This document shows, in pieces, positions 7,437 to 15,290 of a stretch of DNA of 51,164 bases. Every line of letters begins with the position of its first letter. Positions within the stretch are counted from its first letter, which is position 1. The notes under the pieces were generated by a model, which was not told the DNA's origin, ran no database searches, and saw only the letters and a list, made by a program, of their open reading frames with translations. The translations under genes were made by a program, and so were the position numbers. Origin of the DNA: Actinomycetota bacterium. Its GTDB lineage: Bacteria > Actinomycetota > Actinomycetes > Nanopelagicales > Nanopelagicaceae. The DNA lies in assembly GCA_016870835.1 (NCBI GenBank), contig VGAG01000005.1, forward strand, positions 1-51,164, read 5' to 3'.

Positions 7437-7991
7437 ATGAGTTGGCCAGTTTCTCTAGTAGAGGGCGAGCTAACGCTTCGCCCACTAAGGCTTCGGGATC
7501 GAAAAGCTTGGCTGGAGCTAAGAGCAAAAAATCGCAGCTGGTTGACTCCTTGGGAAGCAACTACCCCGATACTCGAGGAAGCGAAATCCCTACCGACTTA
7601 TTATGAGATGGTCGCTTTTCATCGACGTGAAGGTAAGGCGGGACGCTCCTTCTCCTTTGCAATCTGGTTTGCCGGCAAATTGATAGGGCAGATAACCCTC
7701 GGTGGGGTTTCATACGGTGCATATAGAGGCGCACATATTGGTTATTGGATTGATGAATCACATGCGAATAAGGGTCTTACGACACGAGCCGTTCGCGAAG
7801 TAGCGCGCTTTGGATTTGAAGAGCTTCGACTTCATCGGATTGAAATTGCGCTCCGTCCAGAAAATGCCGCGTCGAAACGAGTTGCTGAGAAAGCAGGATT
7901 TTCTTTTGAAGGTTTAAGAGCGCGCTATTTACATATTGATGGTGGATGGCGAGATCACATTGTCTTTGTAAAAGAGAACACGAGAATTTAG
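7437..7991 (+). CDS. RimJ/RimL-type GNAT N-acetyltransferase
   Basis: A 184-residue GNAT protein whose ATG directly follows the glp stop codon with no gap, so it is translated from the same mRNA. It has the N-terminal TLRPLRLRDRKAWLELR strand-helix, the YWIDESHANKGLTTRAVREV acetyl-CoA pyrophosphate loop (a variant of Q/RxxGxG/A) and RIEIALRPENAASKRVAEKA, as in RimJ/RimL. The family acetylates N-termini of ribosomal proteins, but substrates vary widely. In mycobacteria the gene also sits between moeA1 and the glpR homologue, so the association with this presumed division module is old. Whether it modifies Glp, GlpR or FtsZ is unknown. Confidence 0.88.
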   Translation: MSWPVSLVEGELTLRPLRLRDRKAWLELRAKNRSWLTPWEATTPILEEAKSLPTYYEMVAFHRREGKAGRSFSFAIWFAGKLIGQITLGGVSYGAYRGAHIGYWIDESHANKGLTTRAVREVARFGFEELRLHRIEIALRPENAASKRVAEKAGFSFEGLRARYLHIDGGWRDHIVFVKENTRI

Positions 7992-8029
7992 TAATTAAGG
8001 AAATACCCGGAAAGTCCGAACTCTGCCTT

Positions 8030-8035
8030 TAGGGT
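8030..8035 (+). promoter_or_regulatory. -10 element of glpR-like gene
   Basis: TAGGGT ends 8 nt before the ATG at 8044, in the 52-bp gap after the acetyltransferase gene. It would allow glpR to be made independently of glp. No clear -35 box. Confidence 0.4.
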
Positions 8036-8043
8036 TAGGCTTC

Positions 8044-8811
8044 ATGGGTTCAGGTCTCATCTACATCATCATCGTAGGTATGTGGATCGCCTATTTCCTC
8101 CCGCGCTGGATAGCAAATCATGATGAAGTATCAGGACGCTCGGTAGATAAATTCAATGAGGCGATGCGTGTAGTTGGTAGGGCCTCAGGTAAAACAAAAG
8201 TTGATCTTGATGAACTTTTGCGCAGGAAAGAAAATCAGATGTTGGTTCGCCGAATAGTCTTCTTCTCTATTCTCGGGTTAATGACAATTATCGCGCTCTT
8301 TATTCTTGTTGGATTCTTATCGCCCACAATTATTTTGTTACCGATCTCTGGAATCGGTCTTTATCTGGTAAATACTCGCCACCAGATAAATTCAATAAAT
8401 GAAGAGATTGAATATGCAAAGCAAAATCCAGAATCAAAGCGAGAAGATAGTAAGTACTCTGACTTGATAATTCGCTCAAAGCGAGTTGCACGTGAGAAGA
8501 GTGAAAGAGAGGAAGAACATTGGGTCCCACTCTCTGAGCGCGTTACAAAGTCAGAGAATGAAGTTCATGGAATCACAATAATTCCAAAGGGAAGTCGAGG
8601 GGTATCAAGTACTTGGGATCCAATCAGCGTTCCGCCTCCAACTTATACTCAAACATCAAAAGCTGCCCCACAGCGATCCAATCAAGGTGAAGAATTTAGT
8701 CATGAAGATTTAGAACGCTTAAGTCGACCAGACTCAGATCAAATCTTTGATCAACAAGCTGCTGATATCGTTGAAGAACAGATAAGAACTGATCGCGCCG
8801 CAAACGAATAG
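8044..8811 (+). CDS. GlpR/SepX-like cell-division membrane protein
   Basis: A 255-residue protein. The N-terminus (SGLIYIIIVGMWIAYFLPRW) is the characteristic first membrane segment of the actinobacterial GlpR/SepX family. It is followed by a cytoplasmic stretch with ELLRRKENQMLVRRIVFF, two close membrane helices (about residues 69-110), and a long charged, Pro/Ser-rich C-terminal tail that looks disordered. In Streptomyces SepX is needed for septum formation. In Corynebacterium GlpR is the membrane receptor for the gephyrin-like Glp. Here it lies two genes downstream of the shortened glp, so the pair probably acts together at the division site. Assignment rests on the N-terminal motif, topology and neighbourhood; the tail is not conserved enough to judge. 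Confidence 0.8.
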   Translation: MGSGLIYIIIVGMWIAYFLPRWIANHDEVSGRSVDKFNEAMRVVGRASGKTKVDLDELLRRKENQMLVRRIVFFSILGLMTIIALFILVGFLSPTIILLPISGIGLYLVNTRHQINSINEEIEYAKQNPESKREDSKYSDLIIRSKRVAREKSEREEEHWVPLSERVTKSENEVHGITIIPKGSRGVSSTWDPISVPPPTYTQTSKAAPQRSNQGEEFSHEDLERLSRPDSDQIFDQQAADIVEEQIRTDRAANE

Positions 8812-8824
8812 TAATTAGAAAGCG

Positions 8825-10054
8825 CTAGATCCAACTCGGTAACCACATCCGAGCAAACCAATCTTCGTAAGTTAGAACAATCCCAAGGTAGACCGGGGCA
8901 AAGTAAGCAAAAGTCAGTGCTGTTAGCCCCAATGCGACATTCACACTCTGGGTCCGTTTTACGCGTTTATTCTCATCTTCCAGATAGAGCTTTAACGAAT
9001 AAATAATGGCCAGGATGAGGAATGGGAAGAAGGAAATTGCGTAGAAATAAAAGGTTGTCCGATCTGGGAATAGTAGCCAGGGGAGATAGTTAGAAAGCAA
9101 GCCCATAAGAATCAAGCCAGCAACTTTCTCTCTTCTGGATAGGAAGTATCCAATTGTGATAGCAAGTGCAACTAAACCAAACCACCAGATAACGGGCGTT
9201 CCCATTGCAAGGATTTCTTGAGAGCAATTCTCAGCGCCACAAGCTTTAGGCGATTCATAGAAAAATGATGTAGGCCGTCCAAGTATCAACCAATTCCATG
9301 GACTTGCCTCATACGAGTGATCTGTTTTAAGTCCTGTGTGGAAATTTAAAATTTCTCGGTGATAGTGAATGAAGGAGAGAATTGGATTAGAAGAGTGATT
9401 ACGTGACCAGCCTTGATCTGAGGCAAACCAACCGGACCAAGAAATTAAATAAATAATTGGGATGGTGGGTAAGTAGTAAGAAAGTTTCCGCCAATTTGTT
9501 ATCGCAAGATAAATTCCGATTGCGATGATGAAATAGACCGCGCTCCACTTTGTGGCGAGCGCGAGCGCTAAGAAGATTGCTGTTGCAAGATGTTTTTCAT
9601 AAAGCAGTGCTAGAAATGCCGCAATGAGAAAGAACATAAGAAAAATATCAAGAAGTGCGGTACGCGACATAACGAGATGCAATCCATCAATCGTCATAAG
9701 TCCGGCTGCTACTAGGGCAAGATAATCCGAATTAAAAAGTCGCTTAGCAACGAGATAGATAAGTACAATCGAGAGCGTTCCAATTACGGCCGAGGCGATG
9801 CGCCAACCGGTAGAGGTATCACCAAAGAGAGCGATACCAAGTGCTATTAACCACTTACCAAGTGGCGGGTGTACGACAAATTCAGCTACACCATTAGTTA
9901 CCTCAACGCCTCCGGCCAAATAATCACGGGCGCCATCGACGTAATAGACCTCATCAAAGACCAGCGAGTCAGGAGTTCCCAAATTCCAAAACCGGAGCAT
10001 TGCCGCCAAGGAGAGGATCAATCCGAGTATCCAGCGAGGAGATATTCGGTGCAT
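8825..10054 (-). CDS. pmt: Protein O-mannosyltransferase (PMT/GT39)
   Basis: A 409-residue polytopic membrane protein. RFWNLGTPDSLVFDEVYYVD carries the catalytic Asp-Glu pair of the first extracytoplasmic loop of PMTs, and VVHPPLGKWLIALG follows as expected. About ten or eleven hydrophobic helices continue to the end. It should transfer mannose from polyprenyl-phosphate-mannose to exported proteins. The frame stays open upstream to 10138, but I place the start at ATG 10054 (MHRISPRW), because the longer version would overlap rsmI and a -10 element lies 7 nt before this ATG. At 409 residues it is shorter than mycobacterial Pmt (about 500). The pmt-rsmI divergent pair is conserved in Actinobacteria. 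Confidence 0.88.
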   Translation of the reverse strand: MHRISPRWILGLILSLAAMLRFWNLGTPDSLVFDEVYYVDGARDYLAGGVEVTNGVAEFVVHPPLGKWLIALGIALFGDTSTGWRIASAVIGTLSIVLIYLVAKRLFNSDYLALVAAGLMTIDGLHLVMSRTALLDIFLMFFLIAAFLALLYEKHLATAIFLALALATKWSAVYFIIAIGIYLAITNWRKLSYYLPTIPIIYLISWSGWFASDQGWSRNHSSNPILSFIHYHREILNFHTGLKTDHSYEASPWNWLILGRPTSFFYESPKACGAENCSQEILAMGTPVIWWFGLVALAITIGYFLSRREKVAGLILMGLLSNYLPWLLFPDRTTFYFYAISFFPFLILAIIYSLKLYLEDENKRVKRTQSVNVALGLTALTFAYFAPVYLGIVLTYEDWFARMWLPSWI

Positions 10055-10061
10055 GAAGGTA

Positions 10062-10080
10062 AGGATACTGATGCGAGAAT
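10062..10080. promoter_or_regulatory. Divergent -10 elements for pmt and rsmI
   Basis: On the minus strand TATCCT (10067 down to 10062) lies 7 nt before the pmt ATG. On the plus strand GAGAAT (10075-10080, four of six matches to TATAAT) lies 6 nt before the rsmI ATG. The gap between the two genes is 32 bp, leaving no room for separate leaders. Confidence 0.4.
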
Positions 10081-10086
10081 TACCAA

Positions 10087-10920
10087 ATGGGGACCTTGGT
10101 AGTTGCTGCTGCACCAATTGGAAATAGCGGTGATGCAACCGGCCGACTCAAGGAAGTAATTTCCAAATCGACCTTTGTGGCGGCAGAAGACTCGCGCAAG
10201 TTCGCCCGGCTCTGTAAGGATCTTGGAATCGAACATCGCGCAAAAGTCATCTCGTTCTTTGAAGGAAATGAGCGTGAACGGTTAGATGAATTAGAGCGAG
10301 CGCTAACTGAACATGACGAGGTGCTTCTGATTACGGATTCTGGAATGCCGGGAGTAAGCGACCCTGGTTATCGAGCAATAATTCTTGCTTTAGAAAAGAA
10401 CTTTCCGATTCAAGTACTTCCAGGTGCAAGCGCTGTGACAACTGCACTTGTGCTCTCCGGGCTACCAAGTGATCGCTTCGCCTTTGAAGGATTTGCGCCT
10501 CGTACTGATGTTGCACGGGATAAATTCTTAGAGGAACTAGCCGAGGAAGAGCGGACCATGATTTTCTTTGAAGCCCCACATCGCATCGCAGCTTTTTTAC
10601 AGTCGGCAACAAAGTCATTTGGTGAAAATCGTCGCGCTGCTGTTTGCCGCGAGATGACCAAGACCTATGAAGAAGTACAGCGTGGAACGCTCGCGGGACT
10701 TTTTGATTGGGCTAATTCAAAGGAGATGCTGGGTGAGTTCACGATTGTGATCTCTGGATTTTCAAAGCGGGATGTAACTCACAGTGAAGATGAGATTGCT
10801 GGTTTAGTGAAGCGGTTAGAGAGCGCGGGAATTTCAAGAAAAGAGGCGATTTCTACTGTTGCAAAAGAATTAGGAGTGCCTAAACGTTCGGTCTTCGACA
10901 TCATGGTTTCACACAAGTAG
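10087..10920 (+). CDS. rsmI: 16S rRNA (cytidine1402-2'-O)-methyltransferase
   Basis: A 277-residue protein of normal family length. It begins with the RsmI signature VAAAPIGNSGDATGRLKE and contains AAEDSRKFARLCKDLGI, LLITDSGMPGVSDPGYR (SAM-binding region of the tetrapyrrole-methylase fold) and PGASAVTTALVLSGLPSDRF. It methylates the 2'-OH of C1402 in 16S rRNA, fine-tuning the P site. It heads a run of translation and envelope genes on the plus strand and is divergent from pmt, the usual actinobacterial arrangement. rsmA, which acts on the same rRNA, lies three genes downstream. Confidence 0.95.
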   Translation: MGTLVVAAAPIGNSGDATGRLKEVISKSTFVAAEDSRKFARLCKDLGIEHRAKVISFFEGNERERLDELERALTEHDEVLLITDSGMPGVSDPGYRAIILALEKNFPIQVLPGASAVTTALVLSGLPSDRFAFEGFAPRTDVARDKFLEELAEEERTMIFFEAPHRIAAFLQSATKSFGENRRAAVCREMTKTYEEVQRGTLAGLFDWANSKEMLGEFTIVISGFSKRDVTHSEDEIAGLVKRLESAGISRKEAISTVAKELGVPKRSVFDIMVSHK

Positions 10921-10921
10921 A

Positions 10922-10927
10922 TAGACT
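10922..10927 (+). promoter_or_regulatory. -10 element of metG
   Basis: TAGACT begins 2 nt after the rsmI stop codon and ends 6 nt before the metG ATG at 10934, fitting a leaderless transcript. No convincing -35. Confidence 0.5.
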
Positions 10928-10933
10928 TTTCAC

Positions 10934-12514
10934 ATGTCCGGCTCAGAAAAATCTTTTTATCTGACTACCCCGATTTACTATGTAAATGATGCGCCGCATA
11001 TCGGGCATGCCTATACAACTGTTGCTGGCGATTTCTTAACTCGTTGGCACCGACAAAAAGGTGAATCAGTCTGGTACCTAACGGGCACTGATGAACATGG
11101 TCAAAAAGTTATGCGTACCGCAGAAGCAAATGGTACAAAGCCACAAGAATGGTGCGATCGACTTGTAGAAAGCGCCTGGAAACCGGTCTGGCGAGATCTT
11201 GAAATTGCTTACGATGATTTCATCCGTACGACCGAACCAAGACATACCGAGCGTGTCGCTAATTTCCTCCAAGGTTTGATGGAGAAGGGTTATATCTATG
11301 AGGGTAAGTATGAAGGCCCTTACTGCGTTGGTTGTGAAGAGTTCAAACTCCCAGGCGATCTCGATGATGGCAAGTGCAAGATTCATTCAAAACCAGTCGA
11401 GATTGTGAAAGAGACAAACTGGTTCTTCAAGCTCTCCGAATTTGTACCAAAGCTAATAGATCACTACAAGAAAAATCCATCAGCTTGTGAACCCGAAAGC
11501 GCTCGAAGTGAAGTTCTGGCCTTCCTTGAAGGTGGCGTTTCTGATTTATCGATTTCAAGATCTACTTTTGATTGGGGAATTAAAGTTCCTTGGGATTCGA
11601 AGCAAGTTGTCTACGTCTGGTTCGATGCACTTTTGAATTACGCAACGGCGGTTGGGCTAACGGATGGAAAAGAGAGTGCTGGGGGTAAGAAGTTCGAACA
11701 GACTTGGCCGGCCGATGTGCATCTTGTCGGTAAAGATATCTTGCGATTTCATGCAGTTATATGGCCAGCAATGTTGATGGCTGGTGGAATCTCAGTCCCG
11801 AAGAAAGTTTTTGCCCATGGTTGGTTACTTGTTGGTGGCGAGAAGATGAGTAAGAGCAAATTAACCGGAATTGCACCATCAGATATCACCTCGCACTTTG
11901 GGGTAGATGCGTTCCGTTATTACTTTATGCGTGCAATTCCCTTTGGAAGTGATGGATCATTCTCTTGGGAAGATATGAGCGCTCGTTATACAAGTGAGCT
12001 CGCAAATGATTTTGGAAACCTTGCTTCTCGTTTGACTGCGATGATTGAGAAATATTGTGGCGGAGTACTTCCAGCAAGGGCTGAATCTAAAGAGCTATCG
12101 CAATCGCTAGCCAAAACTGTGGATGTGGCCGATAAAGCGATCTGCGCTTTGGATTTCCAGAGCGGAATCAACGCGATTATGGATTTTTGTAAGGAAGTAA
12201 ATGGTTATGTCACAGCAACTGAGCCTTGGGCGGTAGCAAAAGATCCAATGCGCAAAGCAGAGCTAGATGCGATTCTTTATAACACTGCAGAGTCACTAAG
12301 GGCGCTTGCTATCTTGTTGTATCCAATAATGCCGATTTCGACTACAAAGTTATGGGGATATTTAGGCGCAGAATCTGCGTTAGGTGCGCTCGATAAACAA
12401 GTCATCTCAAAGGCAAGTAGTTGGGGACAACTCTCACCAGGTGCAAAAATAAGTAAGGGCGAGATTCTCTTTCCTAGGCTGGAAGAAAAAATAGCTTCCG
12501 ATACAAAGAATTAA
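10934..12514 (+). CDS. metG: Methionyl-tRNA synthetase
   Basis: A 526-residue class I synthetase. HIGH occurs at residues 22-25 (NDAPHIGHAYTT) and KMSKS near 305-309 (GGEKMSKSKLTG), which together bind ATP and the tRNA acceptor end. A zinc-knuckle region with CVGCEEFK and GKCKIH lies near residues 130-155. The C-terminus ends after the anticodon-binding helical domain; the EMAP-like C-terminal dimerisation domain found in some bacteria is absent, as is common in Actinobacteria. It charges both initiator and elongator tRNA-Met. It lies 13 nt after rsmI and 15 nt before tatD. Confidence 0.97.
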   Translation: MSGSEKSFYLTTPIYYVNDAPHIGHAYTTVAGDFLTRWHRQKGESVWYLTGTDEHGQKVMRTAEANGTKPQEWCDRLVESAWKPVWRDLEIAYDDFIRTTEPRHTERVANFLQGLMEKGYIYEGKYEGPYCVGCEEFKLPGDLDDGKCKIHSKPVEIVKETNWFFKLSEFVPKLIDHYKKNPSACEPESARSEVLAFLEGGVSDLSISRSTFDWGIKVPWDSKQVVYVWFDALLNYATAVGLTDGKESAGGKKFEQTWPADVHLVGKDILRFHAVIWPAMLMAGGISVPKKVFAHGWLLVGGEKMSKSKLTGIAPSDITSHFGVDAFRYYFMRAIPFGSDGSFSWEDMSARYTSELANDFGNLASRLTAMIEKYCGGVLPARAESKELSQSLAKTVDVADKAICALDFQSGINAIMDFCKEVNGYVTATEPWAVAKDPMRKAELDAILYNTAESLRALAILLYPIMPISTTKLWGYLGAESALGALDKQVISKASSWGQLSPGAKISKGEILFPRLEEKIASDTKN

Positions 12515-12529
12515 AGCTGAGTAAGGAAT

Positions 12530-13387
12530 ATGGCAGATCGTCATAATCGCGATCTAGATCGCGCACCCGCCCCACTTCCACAGCCACTTCCCAACAAATG
12601 CGTTGATACCCATGTGCACTTAGAGATAGTCACAAATACTGAGCCTGATCATGAAGATATCGGTAGGGTTTTAAAAGAAGCTGCCAGTGTTGGAATCGAT
12701 CGAATTGTTCAAATCGGTTACTCGGTAGAACAATCAGAATGGTCGGTACGTCTTGCTGAGAATTGGCCGGGTGTATTAGCTGCTGTTGCGCTACATCCAA
12801 ATGAAGCGCCGGTTGTAGCTGATTTAGAGGGAGATTTGAAGAGAATTGAATCGCTCGCAAGTCATAAAAAGGTGCGAGCGATTGGTGAGACAGGCCTGGA
12901 CTTCTACCGTACCGAACCAGAACTTCGAGAGCGCCAAAAATATTCATTTGTAAGACATATCGAAATTGCTAAGAACTTCAATAAGGCGCTCGTGATTCAT
13001 GATCGGGATGCTCATCGAGCGGTATTAGATGTCCTTGATGAAGTGGGCGCGCCAGAAAAGACCGTCTTTCACTGTTTCTCCGGAGATGCTGACATGGCAA
13101 GGGAGTGCGTTGCAAAGGGTTATTACCTCTCCTTTGCTGGAACTGTGACTTTTAAAAATGCGCCACACCTTCGAGAGGCGCTAAAACTTGTGCCAGCTGC
13201 GCAACTCTTAGTTGAAACTGATTCGCCTTTTCTGGCGCCAATGCCACATCGCGGTGCGCTAAATACTCCTGCTCAAATCCCAAACATATTACGTGTTATG
13301 GCAAGTGAACGTGGCGAAGAACTTTCAACTTTGGCCGATGTAATTAGCGCTAATGCCGAGCGAGTATTTGGTTCATTCCGGGAATGA
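12530..13387 (+). CDS. tatD: TatD-family metal-dependent hydrolase (DNase)
   Basis: A 285-residue TIM-barrel hydrolase. Metal-binding motifs are visible in order: DTHVHLE (about residue 27), GETGLDFYR (about 119), the HDRDAH region (about 160), FHCFSGD and ETDSPFLAP (about 222). TatD proteins are 3'-5' exonucleases linked to DNA repair or RNA quality control. It has a short, Pro-rich N-terminal extension of about 20 residues. The metG-tatD-rsmA order is conserved in Actinobacteria, but rpfB, which often lies between tatD and rsmA, is absent. The rsmA start overlaps its stop by 4 nt. Confidence 0.93.
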   Translation: MADRHNRDLDRAPAPLPQPLPNKCVDTHVHLEIVTNTEPDHEDIGRVLKEAASVGIDRIVQIGYSVEQSEWSVRLAENWPGVLAAVALHPNEAPVVADLEGDLKRIESLASHKKVRAIGETGLDFYRTEPELRERQKYSFVRHIEIAKNFNKALVIHDRDAHRAVLDVLDEVGAPEKTVFHCFSGDADMARECVAKGYYLSFAGTVTFKNAPHLREALKLVPAAQLLVETDSPFLAPMPHRGALNTPAQIPNILRVMASERGEELSTLADVISANAERVFGSFRE

Positions 13388-14238
13388 CAATCACGATGCT
13401 GGGCGCAGCTGAGATTCGTACCCTTGCGCAAGGTCTAGAGCTAAGGCCATCAAAATCTCTTGGTCAGAATTTTGTAGTCGATGCAAATACCTGTCTGAAA
13501 ATCGCACGTATGGCTGGGGTAGAAGCATCAGATCGGGTAGTAGAAATTGGACCAGGACTTGGCTCGTTAACTCTGGCACTCTTGAGTTTCACAAAGAACG
13601 TTACGGCGATTGAGTTAGATAAGCGCCTTGCCTCAAAATTACAAGAAACGCTAAGAACTCATGGCAGCGAAGAAATTGAAATCATAAATCAAGATGCGCT
13701 TGAAGTAAGAAGTCTAGAGAAGCAGCCCAATAAGTTAGTTGCGAATCTGCCCTACAACGTGTCAGTCCCCGTTCTACTTACATTCCTTGAAAGATTTCCA
13801 TCAATTCAATCTGGCGTTGTGATGGTGCAATATGAAGTTGCGGAGCGGCTCGCAGCAAAGCCGGGGAGTAAAAGTTATGGCGTCCCCAGTGCAAAAGCTG
13901 CCTGGTGGTGCGATGTCCAATTAAGAGATTCAGTTTCACGAACTGTGTTCTGGCCAATTCCAAATATTGATTCGGCGCTCCTTACATTTCAACGTCATAA
14001 ACCAAGTGGTGAGCCAATTGGAAGTGAGGAACTTAGAACCGTTACATTCGCTCTTATTGATGCCGCATTTGGAAAACGGAGAAAGATGTTGCGGGCAGCG
14101 CTTGCAGGGCTGATTGGATCATCGGCGAAAGCCGAGGCAGTTTTAGCTAAGGCCGGGATTGACCCAACGGCGCGTGGTGAGTCCCTGGATATAACTCAGT
14201 TCGCAGAGATTGCGAAGGCGTGGCAAGCAAGTAAGTAA
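13384..14238 (+). CDS. rsmA: 16S rRNA dimethyladenosine transferase
   Basis: A 284-residue methyltransferase of normal length. LRPSKSLGQNFVVDANT, VEIGPGLGSLTLALL (SAM-binding motif I) and NLPYNVSVPVLLTFL (the NLPY catalytic motif) are the standard KsgA signatures. It dimethylates A1518 and A1519 near the 3' end of 16S rRNA during late 30S assembly. The ATG at 13384 overlaps the tatD stop as ATGA, so I keep it rather than the internal ATG four codons on. The ispE gene follows after 12 nt, as in most Actinobacteria. Confidence 0.95.
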   Translation: MTITMLGAAEIRTLAQGLELRPSKSLGQNFVVDANTCLKIARMAGVEASDRVVEIGPGLGSLTLALLSFTKNVTAIELDKRLASKLQETLRTHGSEEIEIINQDALEVRSLEKQPNKLVANLPYNVSVPVLLTFLERFPSIQSGVVMVQYEVAERLAAKPGSKSYGVPSAKAAWWCDVQLRDSVSRTVFWPIPNIDSALLTFQRHKPSGEPIGSEELRTVTFALIDAAFGKRRKMLRAALAGLIGSSAKAEAVLAKAGIDPTARGESLDITQFAEIAKAWQASK

Positions 14239-14244
14239 TACGCT
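14239..14244 (+). promoter_or_regulatory. -10 element of ispE
   Basis: TACGCT starts right after the rsmA stop codon and ends 6 nt before the ispE ATG at 14251. The same hexamer and spacing precede the cyclo-ligase gene on the other strand. Confidence 0.45.
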
Positions 14245-14250
14245 CGCGGT

Positions 14251-15156
14251 ATGACCGATCAGGTATCTGTCCGAGTTCCGGGCAAGATCAATTTGCAACT
14301 ATCGGTCGGTCCACTTCAGCGCGATGGCTATCACGAGTTAGCAACAGTCTTTCAATCAGTATCACTCTTTGATGAGATAACCATTTCAGAGATCGATGAA
14401 GGTATTGAGATTAAAGATGATTCGAAGTTGGCGATTCCGCTTGGAAAGGAGAACCTTGCCTATCAAGCAGCAGAGCTTATGCGTAAGAAATTTGAAATTA
14501 AGAGTGGTCTTTCAATAAAAATAAGGAAAGAGATTCCAATTGCCGGAGGAATGGCCGGCGGAAGCGCTGATGCGGGGGGGACAATTGTGGCGATTGATTC
14601 GTTATTTTCTCTTGGTCTAAAACGTGACGAAATGGAGCGAATTGGTGGAAAACTTGGAGCAGATGTTCCATGCACTATCTTGGGTGGAACTGCGATTGGA
14701 ACTGGAAGAGGCGATCAGATTGCGCCCGTTCTTTCTCGCGGCACATATAACTGGGTTCTGGCATTATCAAGTTCCGGCTTATCGACGCCATCAGTTTATA
14801 AAGAGTGTGATCGATTAAGAGAAGGACTTGATATCTCAAAACCATTTGTAAGTGAGACGCTCTTACAAGCGCTAAGTCATGGCGATGCGAAAGCACTTGG
14901 TAAATCACTTTCAAATGATCTGCAACCTGCTGCATGTTCACTTAAGCCCGCACTTCGATTAATTCTTGATGTTGGACTTGATTACGGAGCACTTGGTGGC
15001 ATTGTTTCCGGTTCTGGTCCAACGGTGGCGTTCCTTGCAGAGCATGAGGATCACGCCTTGGATCTCGTTGTTGCCCTTACTTCAAGTGGCGTAGTTGGAA
15101 ATGTAATTCGTGTTGCCGGGCCGGTTCCGGGCGCTCGCGTTATTACCAATGCCTAA
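14251..15156 (+). CDS. ispE: 4-diphosphocytidyl-2-C-methyl-D-erythritol kinase
   Basis: A 301-residue GHMP kinase. VPGKINLQLSVGPLQRDGYH (N-terminal substrate loop), PIAGGMAGGSADAGG near residue 95 (the glycine-rich ATP loop) and GIVSGSGPTVAFLA (GHMP motif 3) are all present. It phosphorylates CDP-ME in the non-mevalonate isoprenoid pathway. ispH, the last enzyme of the same pathway, is encoded at 45589, and a Z-isoprenyl transferase at 39449, so the organism uses the MEP route. It is the last gene before tRNA-Gln. Confidence 0.95.
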   Translation: MTDQVSVRVPGKINLQLSVGPLQRDGYHELATVFQSVSLFDEITISEIDEGIEIKDDSKLAIPLGKENLAYQAAELMRKKFEIKSGLSIKIRKEIPIAGGMAGGSADAGGTIVAIDSLFSLGLKRDEMERIGGKLGADVPCTILGGTAIGTGRGDQIAPVLSRGTYNWVLALSSSGLSTPSVYKECDRLREGLDISKPFVSETLLQALSHGDAKALGKSLSNDLQPAACSLKPALRLILDVGLDYGALGGIVSGSGPTVAFLAEHEDHALDLVVALTSSGVVGNVIRVAGPVPGARVITNA

Positions 15157-15163
15157 TACCCAA

Positions 15164-15169
15164 TAGAAT
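15164..15169 (+). promoter_or_regulatory. -10 element of tRNA-Gln
   Basis: TAGAAT ends 6 nt before the first base of the tRNA at 15176, so transcription would start almost at the mature 5' end. It sits in an 11-base word, CCAATAGAATT, that recurs exactly 100 bp downstream before glmU. Confidence 0.5.
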
Positions 15170-15175
15170 TCAGGT

Positions 15176-15250
15176 TCCTCCATTGTGTAGTGGCTAGCAC
15201 ATGGGCCTTTGAAGCCCAGGGTCCAGGATCGATACCTGGTGGAGGAGCCA
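15176..15250 (+). tRNA. tRNA-Gln (anticodon TTG)
   Basis: The cloverleaf can be drawn by hand. The acceptor stem TCCTCCA pairs with TGGAGGA (15240-15246), followed by discriminator G and an encoded CCA. The anticodon arm TGGGC-CTTTGAA-GCCCA gives anticodon TTG (UUG), which reads CAA glutamine codons. The T arm is CCAGG-ATCGATA-CCTGG. The T loop has A at position 54 in place of the near-universal T. It lies alone between ispE and glmU, with a -10 element 6 nt upstream. Confidence 0.93.
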
Positions 15251-15263
15251 ATACGCGAGCCAA

Positions 15264-15269
15264 TAGAAT
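15264..15269 (+). promoter_or_regulatory. -10 element of glmU
   Basis: A second TAGAAT, within the same 11-base word as the tRNA-Gln promoter, lies 21 nt before the GTG at 15291, leaving room for a short leader with the ribosome site AAAGGTGG. Confidence 0.45.
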
Positions 15270-15290
15270 TAGAACATCACGAAAGGTGGG

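Noticed and set aside
8836-8855. CTCGG/CCGAG repeat after the glpR-like gene
   Set aside because: Five base pairs with a 9-nt loop and no T tract, inside the end of pmt; likely chance.
10055-10138. Longer pmt start at 10138
   Set aside because: It would overlap the divergent rsmI gene by 52 nt. The internal ATG at 10054 gives the expected N-terminus and has a -10 at 7 nt.
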